The translations under genes were made by a program, and so were the position numbers. A model generated the notes under the pieces. The model had not been told where the DNA came from, ran no database searches, and saw only the letters and a list, made by a program, of their open reading frames with translations. Below are positions 1-7,520 of a stretch of 22,233 nt of DNA, one piece after another. The DNA lies in contig JAEDHX010000028.1 in the NCBI GenBank assembly GCA_016296785.1, positions 1 through 22,233 of the forward strand, read 5' to 3'. Origin of the DNA: Coprococcus sp. Lineage in GTDB: Bacteria > Bacillota > Clostridia > Lachnospirales > Lachnospiraceae. How positions within the stretch are numbered: position 1 is the stretch's first letter; each line of letters opens with the position of its first letter.

Positions 1-3000
1 CACTTGGTGACAAGAATCTTGTAAATGGTACTGATTATACAGTTTCATATTCAGATAATATTAATGTAGGTAATGCAATTGTTGTAGTAACAGGTATTGG
101 TAACTACAAAAACACAGTATCTGAAACCTTTAAGATTACAGCTATGAGTATAGCAGATGCTGATATACTTCCAATTGCTGATAAGACCTACACAGGAAGT
201 GAAATAACTCCATCCGTAACAGTTCATGATAATAATGGAAATGAACTTATTGCCGGAACAGATTATGTTGTTACATATAAGAATAATGTAAATGTAACAA
301 CAGCTGATAGTAAGGCAGTTGTAACTATTACAGGTAAGGGTAATTATCAGGGAGTTTCAAATATTGAATTCAATATTCTTCCTGCAAGTATTAATGGTGC
401 TGTAATAAGCGGATATGACGAAGTTGTTTCATATACAGGCAAGGAAATAGTATTTAATAATATTACAGTTAAGTTAAATAATGAGGTGCTTGAGCCGGAT
501 AATTATGACATAAGCTATACAGGCAACATTTACCCAACTGATAATGATAATACATTCTTTACCATTACAGGTAAGGGCAATTATTCAGGAAGTGTAATAC
601 GTTACTTTGAGATTAAGGAAAAGAGTCTTACTGAGTGTGTTGCTGATGAGATAGAAGGTCAGCTGTGGACGGGAAGTGCAATTACTCCTGAGGTTGTTGT
701 AAGAAATGAAACTGTAATTCTTGTAAATGGTGTTGATTATGATGTGACATATGAGAACAACATAGATGTTACAACTGATACACAAAAGGCAAAGGCTATT
801 ATTACAGGAAAAGGTAATTATTCAGGAACTGTAATTAAAGAATTTGTTATTTCAAAAGAAATAATCAATATTAATAGTGCTGTAATCGGAGATATATCCG
901 ATCAGGTATATGCATTTGGTGATGAGATAAAGCCGGAGCTTAGTATTACATATAATGGTAAAGCTCTTTCAAAGGATATTGATTATAAATTAGAGTATAC
1001 TAATAATATTAATGTTGGTACTGCAAAGGTTAAAGTAACTGGTGTTGGTAGCTTTAATGGCAGCAAGGAAATCGAATTTGTAATTAATAAGGCAGATATT
1101 AGCGAGGCTGAAGCAGTATTAAGAGATAACTCTGTTTCATATACCGGCTCTCCGATAACAGTTGCTGTTACAAGACTTACATTAGGTGATAAGGCGATAA
1201 CAGATATTACAGCCTTTGATATCACTTATAGTGATAATACTAATGCAGGTACTGCGAAGGTTACAATTACTGCTAAAGCTGATTCTAACTATTCAGGTAC
1301 GGTTACACAGGTATTTGCAATTGTTGAAAAGAGCATTGCAGGTGCTGAAGTTTTAGTGGGCGATGCTGAATATACAGGCTCAGCAGTTACTCCTCAAATA
1401 ACTGTTACTCTTGATGGAATTGAGCTGGAAGAAAACAAGGATTATACAGTAAGCTTTAGTAATAATACTGATGTAACAACTGGAGCTAATGTTTCGATTA
1501 CAGGTATTGGCAATTATACAGGAAGCACCGGAGCTCAGTTTGAGATTACGGCAAAGAGCATTGATAATGTTGTAATAAATATTCCAAGTCAGGAATATAC
1601 AGGTCTTGCAATTAAACCGGCTGTTAATATTACAGTAGGTGGTAAGACCTTAGTTGAAAATGAGGATTACACAATATCGTATAGCAATAATATTAATGTT
1701 ACAACTGTTGACAGCAAGGCATTAGTTACAATACGAGGTATTAATAACTATACAGGAAGAATAGTGCCTAGCTTTGATATTACTGCTAAGGATATCTCTA
1801 AGCTTTCAATAGACAGTATTGAGGCTATGGAGTATACAGGAAGTGAGATAACTCCTACGGTAGTAATTAAGGATGGTAATACAACACTCGTTGTTGGTAG
1901 GGACTATGAAGTAAGCTATGAAAACAACATTGATATTTCAACGGAAGCAACTATAGTAATTACGGGTAAGGGTAATTATGCAGGAAGCAAGGAGATTAAG
2001 TTTGAAATATGCAGTACAAGCATAGCAAGAGGAATAGTAACAGGAATAGGAAGCAGTGCTGCTTATACAGGAAATGAGGTTACCTTCTCTAATATATCTG
2101 TTGTATATGGCGGTATTACTCTTGAAAATGGAACTGATTATACTGTTACTTACGAGAACAATATTAATGTTACTACAAGAGATAGTAAGGCATATGTAGT
2201 AATTAAGGGTATCGGTAATTATGGCGGTGAGATTAGAACTGCATTTGATATTACTCCGATGAACTTATCGGCCTGCACCGTAAATGATGTCTCAGGACAG
2301 ATATATACAGGAAATGAGGTTAAGCCTAAGGTTACTGTAAAGAACGGTAATATAACATTATCAGAAGGTGTTGATTATACACTTTCTTACTCAAATAATA
2401 TTAATGTAACAACAGATACATCAAAGGCAGTAGTAGTTATCACCGGACAAGGTAATTATACCGGCGAGGTAAGTAAGGAATTTACAATAGCGAGAGAAAA
2501 CGTTGATATTTCCTCAGCAACAATTTCTGATATTGCTGATTGCTATTATAATTATGGAGCAGCTATTACTCCGGACATTGTTGTAACATATAATGGCAGA
2601 ACTCTTGAAAAGGGTGTTGATTATTCAGTTTCGTATGAGAATAATACATTACCTGGTGATGCAAATGTTATTGTTACAGCTATTGGTTCAAACACCGGCG
2701 TAATTAGAGGAACATTTAAAATAATTCCTATAGATATTACAAATGCCAAGATTACGCTTGCAGTTGATTCGGTTACTTATGAAGGACTTTTAATATGTCC
2801 AAATATTTCAAATGTTGCAATAGGAAGCGGCGATAGTGCAGTTACGATTACTAATCTTGATGCATTTGATGTTGAATACAGCCAGAATGAAAATGTTGGA
2901 ACCGGTATTGTCAGTGTAAAGGCAATAGAGGGTAAGGGATTTTCAGGTGTTGCTTCTACAACCTTTGAGATAGTACCTGCTTCGGTTAATTCGGCAATTG

Positions 3001-5246
3001 TAACTGTTGATAGTGTTCCATATACAGGAAGCGAAATAGTACCTGATGCAATTGTTAAGGTGAAGGGCAGAACTCTTGTAAAGGGCGTTGATTATACTCT
3101 TAGTGCTGAAAATAATGTAAATGTTGGAACATCAGCTACATTGATTGTAACAGGATGTGGTAATTATACAGGCACTACAACAAAGGCATTTGCAATTACA
3201 GCAAAGAATATTTCAGAATGTACAATTTCTGATATTGCTTCGGTAGAATATACAGGTAATGAGTTAAAACCTAATGTAACAATAAAGAATGGCAGCGTCA
3301 CTCTTGTTGCTGATACAGATTATACTGTTTCATATGAAAACAATACTAATGTATCAAATGAAGCTAAGGTTGTTATTACAGGTAAGGGCAATTATACAGG
3401 AAGCACATATAAGACATTTGCCATTACTAAGGCAAGTATAAAAGAAGCAGCTGTAAATGGTATTGATAGTGTTACATATACAGGAAGTGCAATAGTATTT
3501 GACAGTATATCTGTAGAATTAAATGGTAAGCAGCTTATTAAAGATACTGACTATACAATAAGCTATAATAATAATGTTAATGCAGGTTCTGCTGCAGAAG
3601 TAGTTATTACAGGTAAGGGTAATTTCACAGACTCAGTAAGAAAGACATTTATTATTGAAGCGCTTGATCTTGCAAGCATTGCAGTAGTAAGCGGAGTGCC
3701 TGCTGAGATGACATATACAGGAAGTGCACTTATACCTGAGGGCGTTACTGTATCAGTAAATGGTAAAAACCTTGTGTTAGGAACAGATTATACAGTAAGC
3801 TGTAATAATAATATCAATGTGACAAATGCTGATTCGGCAGCGACATATATAGTCACATTTAAGGGCAATTACAAAGGAACTGTTTATAAGAGCTTTGCTA
3901 TTGTTCCATGCAGTATTGAATCAGGAAAGCTTGATGCTATACCTAATCAGGGATATACCGGTAGTGAGATTAAACCGGAAATAGCAGTAACTGTAAATGG
4001 TAACAGGCTGACAGATAGCGACTTTGATGTTTCTTATAGCGATAATATTGGTATAGGAACAGCAAAGGTTGTTGTGACAGGTAAGGGTAATTATACAGGA
4101 GCATTATATGGAGAGTTTGTAATTGTTCCTGCTAAGGTATCAGGACTTACTTTTGCATATGCTTTATCTACAACATCAAGTGCTGCGATAACCTGGAATA
4201 AGCTTGATGGTGCTGAAGGCTATTATGTATTTAAGTATGATGAGAGCACAAAGACATATAAACAGATTGCTGATGTTACTGATACAAAATATGTAATTAA
4301 CAGCTTAAATGCAGGTACATCGTACAAGCTTGCGGTATGCGCTTACATTACCTTATCTGATAATACCAGACTTGAAGGAGTTAAGGCTTATGTTAATGTA
4401 GCAACATGTCCTGCTGCAGTAACAGGAATAAAGAATGTCTCAAGGACTGATAAGTCATTAACGATTGCTTGGAATAAGGTATTTGGTGCAACAGGCTACA
4501 GAGTATATAAGTATGATGCTGCTACAAAGAAATATGTTGCAATAAAAACACTTACAGGAACATCACTCGAAATCACAGGCCTTGGCGGTGGAACAGAATA
4601 TCTCTTTAAGATCAATGCTTACAAGTCTATTGATGGAAAGACCTTATGGAGCAAGGATGCAACTGCCAAATTTGCAACAACTGTTTCATCTATATCAGGA
4701 CTTAAGCGTGTAAAGAGAGGAACAAATACTATTACCTTCAAATGGAACAAGGTATCAGGTGCTGATGGATATAATGTCTTTAAGTACAATAATAAGACAC
4801 GCAAATATGTGAAGATAAAGACTATTACTAATGCGGCAACTACAAAGTTTGTAAGCTCTAAGCTTAAAGCAGGAACAACATATACATATAAGGTATGTGC
4901 TTTCAAGAAGAATGGAGCAGTAAATGTTACAGGAGGATATGGTGTATTTAAGAATACAACACTTCCTGCAACACCAATTATCAGACTTAAGTCATCTGCT
5001 AAGCAGGCAACGGTAAGATGGAGAAGAGTTACAAGGGCAGATGGATACCAGATATTCATGTCTACTAAGAAGAATGGTAAGTATAAGCGTGTTGCTACAG
5101 TAAAGAATGGCAAGAAGATTAAGTATACTAAGAAGAAGCTTAAATCAGGTAAGACATATTACTTTAAGATTAGGGCATACAAGAAGTATAATGGACGTAA
5201 AGTATATAGTGCTTACTCAACAATTAAAAAGATTAAAGTAAAATAA
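1..5246 (+). CDS. Giant MBG/YDG-repeat and Fn3 surface protein, 5'-partial
   Basis: The reading frame is open from base 3 to the TAA at 5244-5246. It enters the window mid-repeat, so the true start and any signal peptide lie upstream; the ATG at 144 is internal. Visible are 17 complete repeats of about 75-82 residues plus part of another. Each follows a pattern of YTGxxI.P..., GxDYxVSYxNNxNV, then VxITGKGNYTG and a short beta-strand ending (F.I). This resembles the YDG/MBG class of beta-sandwich repeats in secreted adhesin-like proteins. From about 4131 follow four Fn3-like domains with W-N-K-V..A-GY.V.KY and AGT.Y...V.AY signatures. The C-terminus is very Lys/Arg-rich, and no LPXTG motif or C-terminal membrane anchor is present. 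A role as an extracellular stalk or adhesin is inference; the anchoring mode must be in the missing N-terminal part or be non-covalent through the basic C-terminus. Serine/asparagine-rich, almost cysteine-free composition fits export. Confidence 0.88.
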   Translation, partial: LGDKNLVNGTDYTVSYSDNINVGNAIVVVTGIGNYKNTVSETFKITAMSIADADILPIADKTYTGSEITPSVTVHDNNGNELIAGTDYVVTYKNNVNVTTADSKAVVTITGKGNYQGVSNIEFNILPASINGAVISGYDEVVSYTGKEIVFNNITVKLNNEVLEPDNYDISYTGNIYPTDNDNTFFTITGKGNYSGSVIRYFEIKEKSLTECVADEIEGQLWTGSAITPEVVVRNETVILVNGVDYDVTYENNIDVTTDTQKAKAIITGKGNYSGTVIKEFVISKEIININSAVIGDISDQVYAFGDEIKPELSITYNGKALSKDIDYKLEYTNNINVGTAKVKVTGVGSFNGSKEIEFVINKADISEAEAVLRDNSVSYTGSPITVAVTRLTLGDKAITDITAFDITYSDNTNAGTAKVTITAKADSNYSGTVTQVFAIVEKSIAGAEVLVGDAEYTGSAVTPQITVTLDGIELEENKDYTVSFSNNTDVTTGANVSITGIGNYTGSTGAQFEITAKSIDNVVINIPSQEYTGLAIKPAVNITVGGKTLVENEDYTISYSNNINVTTVDSKALVTIRGINNYTGRIVPSFDITAKDISKLSIDSIEAMEYTGSEITPTVVIKDGNTTLVVGRDYEVSYENNIDISTEATIVITGKGNYAGSKEIKFEICSTSIARGIVTGIGSSAAYTGNEVTFSNISVVYGGITLENGTDYTVTYENNINVTTRDSKAYVVIKGIGNYGGEIRTAFDITPMNLSACTVNDVSGQIYTGNEVKPKVTVKNGNITLSEGVDYTLSYSNNINVTTDTSKAVVVITGQGNYTGEVSKEFTIARENVDISSATISDIADCYYNYGAAITPDIVVTYNGRTLEKGVDYSVSYENNTLPGDANVIVTAIGSNTGVIRGTFKIIPIDITNAKITLAVDSVTYEGLLICPNISNVAIGSGDSAVTITNLDAFDVEYSQNENVGTGIVSVKAIEGKGFSGVASTTFEIVPASVNSAIVTVDSVPYTGSEIVPDAIVKVKGRTLVKGVDYTLSAENNVNVGTSATLIVTGCGNYTGTTTKAFAITAKNISECTISDIASVEYTGNELKPNVTIKNGSVTLVADTDYTVSYENNTNVSNEAKVVITGKGNYTGSTYKTFAITKASIKEAAVNGIDSVTYTGSAIVFDSISVELNGKQLIKDTDYTISYNNNVNAGSAAEVVITGKGNFTDSVRKTFIIEALDLASIAVVSGVPAEMTYTGSALIPEGVTVSVNGKNLVLGTDYTVSCNNNINVTNADSAATYIVTFKGNYKGTVYKSFAIVPCSIESGKLDAIPNQGYTGSEIKPEIAVTVNGNRLTDSDFDVSYSDNIGIGTAKVVVTGKGNYTGALYGEFVIVPAKVSGLTFAYALSTTSSAAITWNKLDGAEGYYVFKYDESTKTYKQIADVTDTKYVINSLNAGTSYKLAVCAYITLSDNTRLEGVKAYVNVATCPAAVTGIKNVSRTDKSLTIAWNKVFGATGYRVYKYDAATKKYVAIKTLTGTSLEITGLGGGTEYLFKINAYKSIDGKTLWSKDATAKFATTVSSISGLKRVKRGTNTITFKWNKVSGADGYNVFKYNNKTRKYVKIKTITNAATTKFVSSKLKAGTTYTYKVCAFKKNGAVNVTGGYGVFKNTTLPATPIIRLKSSAKQATVRWRRVTRADGYQIFMSTKKNGKYKRVATVKNGKKIKYTKKKLKSGKTYYFKIRAYKKYNGRKVYSAYSTIKKIKVK
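3..4130 (+). repeat. Array of ~17.5 MBG-like protein repeats
   Basis: Tandem coding repeats of about 225-245 bp. Conserved landmarks are the YTGS/YTGN start, the DYTVSYENNxNV middle and the ITGKGNYTG end. The DNA copies are diverged, with different codons for the same residues, so the array is old rather than a recent slippage product. Two repeats lack the YTG start and have longer loops, which gives landmarks for higher-order periodicity. Confidence 0.9.
408..3455 (+). repeat. Higher-order duplicated block inside the MBG array
   Basis: Repeats from 408 to 2039 (seven repeats, 544 residues) and from 2040 to 3455 (six repeats, 472 residues) show the same order of distinctive variants. First is a 'VF/TF.N/S.I.V' repeat, then a '..GVDY' repeat, then a repeat without YTG (YAFGDEI versus NYGAAIT), then a long-loop repeat with 'AFD(I/V)(T/E)Y'. 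The two closing repeats also match. One repeat of the first block, at about 1570-1800, has no counterpart in the second. A third block appears to start at 3456 with another 'VFDSISV' repeat. Confidence 0.65.
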
Positions 5247-5259
5247 GCTTATAAAACAA

Positions 5260-5291
5260 ATAGGGCGGCGGTCGAAAGACCGTCGCCTTAT
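5260..5291. terminator. Bidirectional hairpin terminator
   Basis: A perfect stem of about 14 bp including two G-U pairs is closed by a GAAA tetraloop (5274-5277). The arms are 5260-5273 and 5278-5291, with a GC-rich core. On the minus strand the hairpin is followed by a U-rich tract (TATTTGTTTT), and on the plus strand by a weaker CTTATCTGCTT. It lies between the 3' ends of two convergent genes and plausibly ends both. Confidence 0.85.
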
Positions 5292-5333
5292 CTGCTTAAT
5301 AAGCCTATCTCGCAGTCAACAATATCCAAAGTA

Positions 5334-6041
5334 TTATCGATATCTGCGATATATTTGATTAATAAATTCAGCTGCCGTATTATCAAGAAAATCCATCAGG
5401 CTCTTGTAATTTAGAACCTTAGTCCCCGGTATTTCGCTATCGGCATATATAGTATCTGATGTATCGAATCCATATATATAGTTTGAAATAATAGCCTCAT
5501 CATAGTCCCGGCATTCTATAATAGAAATCTTGTCACGAGGATATTCAGCTTCCTTTGGAATATAAGGCTTATGTTTATTGTATATTACCGGGTTTAGTAT
5601 ATCGTAGTCGCCATAGAAGTATTTATCAGTAAAGAATTCACTGTAAGGGATGCATGCTCCGCTATCTGGTAAGCGCACGTGGTCAATACATTTGTGGACG
5701 TTTGTTCTTGAATTGTCTTTAGCTTCAAATACAAAATGCTTATCCCAAAACTCCTTTACATATAAGCTATCTAGCTGAAGATGTGCTAATATGCCTAAAT
5801 CGCATGGTGAAAGCTTAGTATTCATATATTTTTCAAAAATATAATTCATATCAGGATATTTTGTAATAAGCTCTTTTTGCCATAAGGGACGAAAATGTGT
5901 AAGCTCCTTGTTGTTTGTTGCATCAGGTACAATGCATCCAAACATGAAACCCTCTATGAAATCGTTTGATAATGCTTTATCAATATTTAGTTTGTCGATA
6001 ATCATCTGCCCTTCTAACAGATGAAATAAGAACCCTGGCAT
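5334..6041 (-). CDS. Zinc-dependent phospholipase C-like protein
   Basis: A 235-aa protein with no signal peptide. The N-terminus MPGFLFHLLEG, the FGCIVPD segment (Asp40), the ELTHF segment (His49) and LGILAHLQLD (His87, Asp91) match the layout of the bacterial zinc-dependent phospholipase C / S1-P1-like family, where such His and Asp residues bind metal. Those families usually read MPxxxTH, GxxxPD and GYLxHxxxD. Many annotated members are intracellular hypothetical proteins, so phospholipase activity itself is not shown. The start is supported by an AGGAGA ribosome site 8 nt upstream. It is transcribed alone, convergent to the surface protein and divergent from the zinc-ribbon gene. It could equally be a metal-dependent phosphohydrolase of unknown substrate. 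Confidence 0.65.
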   Translation of the reverse strand: MPGFLFHLLEGQMIIDKLNIDKALSNDFIEGFMFGCIVPDATNNKELTHFRPLWQKELITKYPDMNYIFEKYMNTKLSPCDLGILAHLQLDSLYVKEFWDKHFVFEAKDNSRTNVHKCIDHVRLPDSGACIPYSEFFTDKYFYGDYDILNPVIYNKHKPYIPKEAEYPRDKISIIECRDYDEAIISNYIYGFDTSDTIYADSEIPGTKVLNYKSLMDFLDNTAAEFINQIYRRYR

Positions 6042-6110
6042 AACCGTCTCCTAATCTGATTCATTACTATTGTTGAAAAATTAGCCTGCTTGTTTTTTTC
6101 TAATTATTTC

Positions 6111-6163
6111 GTATTAGCATTATTTATGATATCCTTGCAATATATAGATGTCAAGGTTACAAT
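6111..6163. promoter_or_regulatory. Divergent promoters sharing one palindromic -35 box
   Basis: On the plus strand, TTGCAA (6135-6140), a 17-bp spacer and TACAAT (6158-6163) form a near-ideal sigma-A promoter for the 6199 gene. TTGCAA is its own reverse complement. On the minus strand the same six bases are followed after 18 bp by TAATAC (6116-6111), preceded by TGC as an extended -10, and this drives the 5334-6041 gene. The two promoters therefore compete for the same -35 element. Confidence 0.6.
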
Positions 6164-6198
6164 AATTAGGAATAAGATTTGTTTATGGGGGGCAGAAT

Positions 6199-7308
6199 AT
6201 GGGAATTAGAATATGTCCGATATGTGATGCAAAGCTGAAGTATTCAAGTTTTTGCCGGGGCTGCAAACGATTTGTTAAGGCTAAGGAAATATCAAGGGAT
6301 TTTTACTTGAATGAGAGAAGACCCGGTAATTCGTATGATGATATTCAAAAAATATCGAAACAATGGGATATGGAACGCAATACTAAGACGTCACAATATC
6401 AAACAACAAAGACTAATACATCACAATATCAAACAACAAAGACTAAAACATCACAAACGGCAACAGGACAAGGAGATTTTCGAAAAAAACTACAGACAAA
6501 AGGAAATAGTAATGTCAATAAGAGCGTTGGTGTTGTAATAACTATAGTTGTTGCAATTTTTATAGGGGCTGCGCAGCAGCTTGCAGACAGCTTTCATGAT
6601 GTTTTTGATAATACTACAGAATATTCTGTAGATACAGTTGACTATTATGATGATATTGCTGATGTCATTGATGATGAAGGCAATAATGACAGCTATGATG
6701 ATAATGATATTGATTATGAAATGTACGATTTTGGTAATTATGATAATACGGCAAATGAAGACATTGCAATTACTGATGAAGAAGCCGGTTTGGATGGTAA
6801 TGCATGTACATCATATGGTCATTATTCAGGAATTGATGCATTAGAATTTCTTAACAATATCGTTGAATATGAGAATACGAAGGGTATGCTAAGCTTAAAT
6901 AAAAACATGGGGTACAAGAATTTGTCCAGATATACTAATAATAATCAGGAGTATACCTGCTATGAAATATGCGACGTGCTTGCCACAACAGGTCTTGCCC
7001 GTGATGGAATAGCTACTTATTATGACAGCAACACTTATGAGATACATAGTATATATTTATGGGCTTCAAAGAATGAGCTTGTTGATGGAACTATGATATA
7101 TAGCATGCTTGATTGTGTCGTAGAGAACATTTGCGATGATAATTTGGATAAGGAGCTGGATAATATCATTTCTCATATTGATGAGCTTATTAGCTTAACT
7201 GATGTGTCAGGTGAAGACAAGACAGTAAATATACACATTGGAGAGTGGAATATTATAATAGGCAGAAGCACAAAAGGATTATATGTATATCTGAATATTG
7301 ATAACTAG
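6199..7308 (+). CDS. Zinc-ribbon, single-pass membrane protein with acidic linker
   Basis: A 369-aa protein of unknown function. Residues 6-22 form a CPxC...CxxC zinc ribbon (Cys6, Cys9, Cys19, Cys22). A Thr/Gln/Lys-rich linker with a 10-residue tandem repeat follows (64-86), then one hydrophobic helix at about 109-125. Next is a strongly acidic stretch at about 134-200, dense in Asp, Glu and Tyr, and then a folded C-terminal domain of about 165 residues that I do not recognise. The expected topology is ribbon inside and acidic linker plus C-terminal domain outside; this is inference from the charge distribution. The run of six G before the ATG (6185-6192 region) is the ribosome site. The cytoplasmic ribbon plus outer sensor-like domain resembles the layout of zinc-ribbon membrane proteins in Firmicutes, but no function can be assigned. 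Confidence 0.75.
   Translation: MGIRICPICDAKLKYSSFCRGCKRFVKAKEISRDFYLNERRPGNSYDDIQKISKQWDMERNTKTSQYQTTKTNTSQYQTTKTKTSQTATGQGDFRKKLQTKGNSNVNKSVGVVITIVVAIFIGAAQQLADSFHDVFDNTTEYSVDTVDYYDDIADVIDDEGNNDSYDDNDIDYEMYDFGNYDNTANEDIAITDEEAGLDGNACTSYGHYSGIDALEFLNNIVEYENTKGMLSLNKNMGYKNLSRYTNNNQEYTCYEICDVLATTGLARDGIATYYDSNTYEIHSIYLWASKNELVDGTMIYSMLDCVVENICDDNLDKELDNIISHIDELISLTDVSGEDKTVNIHIGEWNIIIGRSTKGLYVYLNIDN
6391..6450 (+). repeat. 30-bp tandem repeat, two copies, in the linker
   Basis: Two adjacent 30-bp units (6391-6420 and 6421-6450) differ at one base. They begin TCACAATATCAAACAACAAA, and a third partial copy (TCACAAA) follows. Each unit encodes ten residues (SQYQTTKT-rich). In-frame gain or loss would only change linker length. 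Confidence 0.9.
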
Positions 7309-7398
7309 CTGTAATGGAGAGCTTCTATTATATATATTTGTAAATGCGAATAAGCTGTTATAGGCATATTAAATATTTATAAAAATATGTAATATGTG

Positions 7399-7427
7399 TT
7401 GAAGGAATAGGAAATTACTAATATAAT
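7399..7427 (+). promoter_or_regulatory. Sigma-A-type promoter of ftsH
   Basis: TTGAAG at 7399-7404, a 17-bp spacer and a perfect TATAAT at 7422-7427. The predicted start of transcription is near 7433-7435, giving a leader of about 87 nt before the ftsH ATG. An inverted repeat GGGAC...GTCCC (7429-7433 / 7441-7445) straddles the predicted start site. Confidence 0.75.
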
Positions 7428-7444
7428 AGGGACTTGAAATGTCC

Positions 7445-7458
7445 CGAACGTACGTTAG
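7445..7458. promoter_or_regulatory. Candidate LexA/SOS box in the ftsH leader
   Basis: CGAACGTACGTTAG matches the Gram-positive SOS consensus CGAACRNRYGTTYG at 13 of 14 positions; only the penultimate base differs. Its core is a perfect 10-bp palindrome (AACGTACGTT, 7447-7456). It lies about 10-25 nt downstream of the predicted transcription start, a position where a bound repressor could block initiation or escape. LexA control of ftsH here is inference. Confidence 0.45.
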
Positions 7459-7520
7459 TGCTTAGCGGCAGATGCTCGAAAGATATACATTATTATACTT
7501 AAAATACGAAAAGGAGAATT

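Noticed and set aside
144..146. ATG as start of the surface protein
   Set aside because: The reading frame continues upstream to the window edge with a matching repeat (LVNGTDYTVSY at the left end), so this Met is internal.
3..4130. Mobile or phage origin for the repetitive region
   Set aside because: Repeats are coding, in frame and diverged, with no transposase, integrase or terminal repeats nearby.
4619..5113. 164-codon minus-strand open frame inside the surface protein
   Set aside because: It lies opposite a clear Fn3-repeat coding region, has no ribosome site and reads as low-complexity hydrophobic antisense of Lys/Thr-rich codons.
6391..6450. CRISPR-like repeat
   Set aside because: Two adjacent 30-bp units without spacers, in frame inside a gene; simple tandem duplication.
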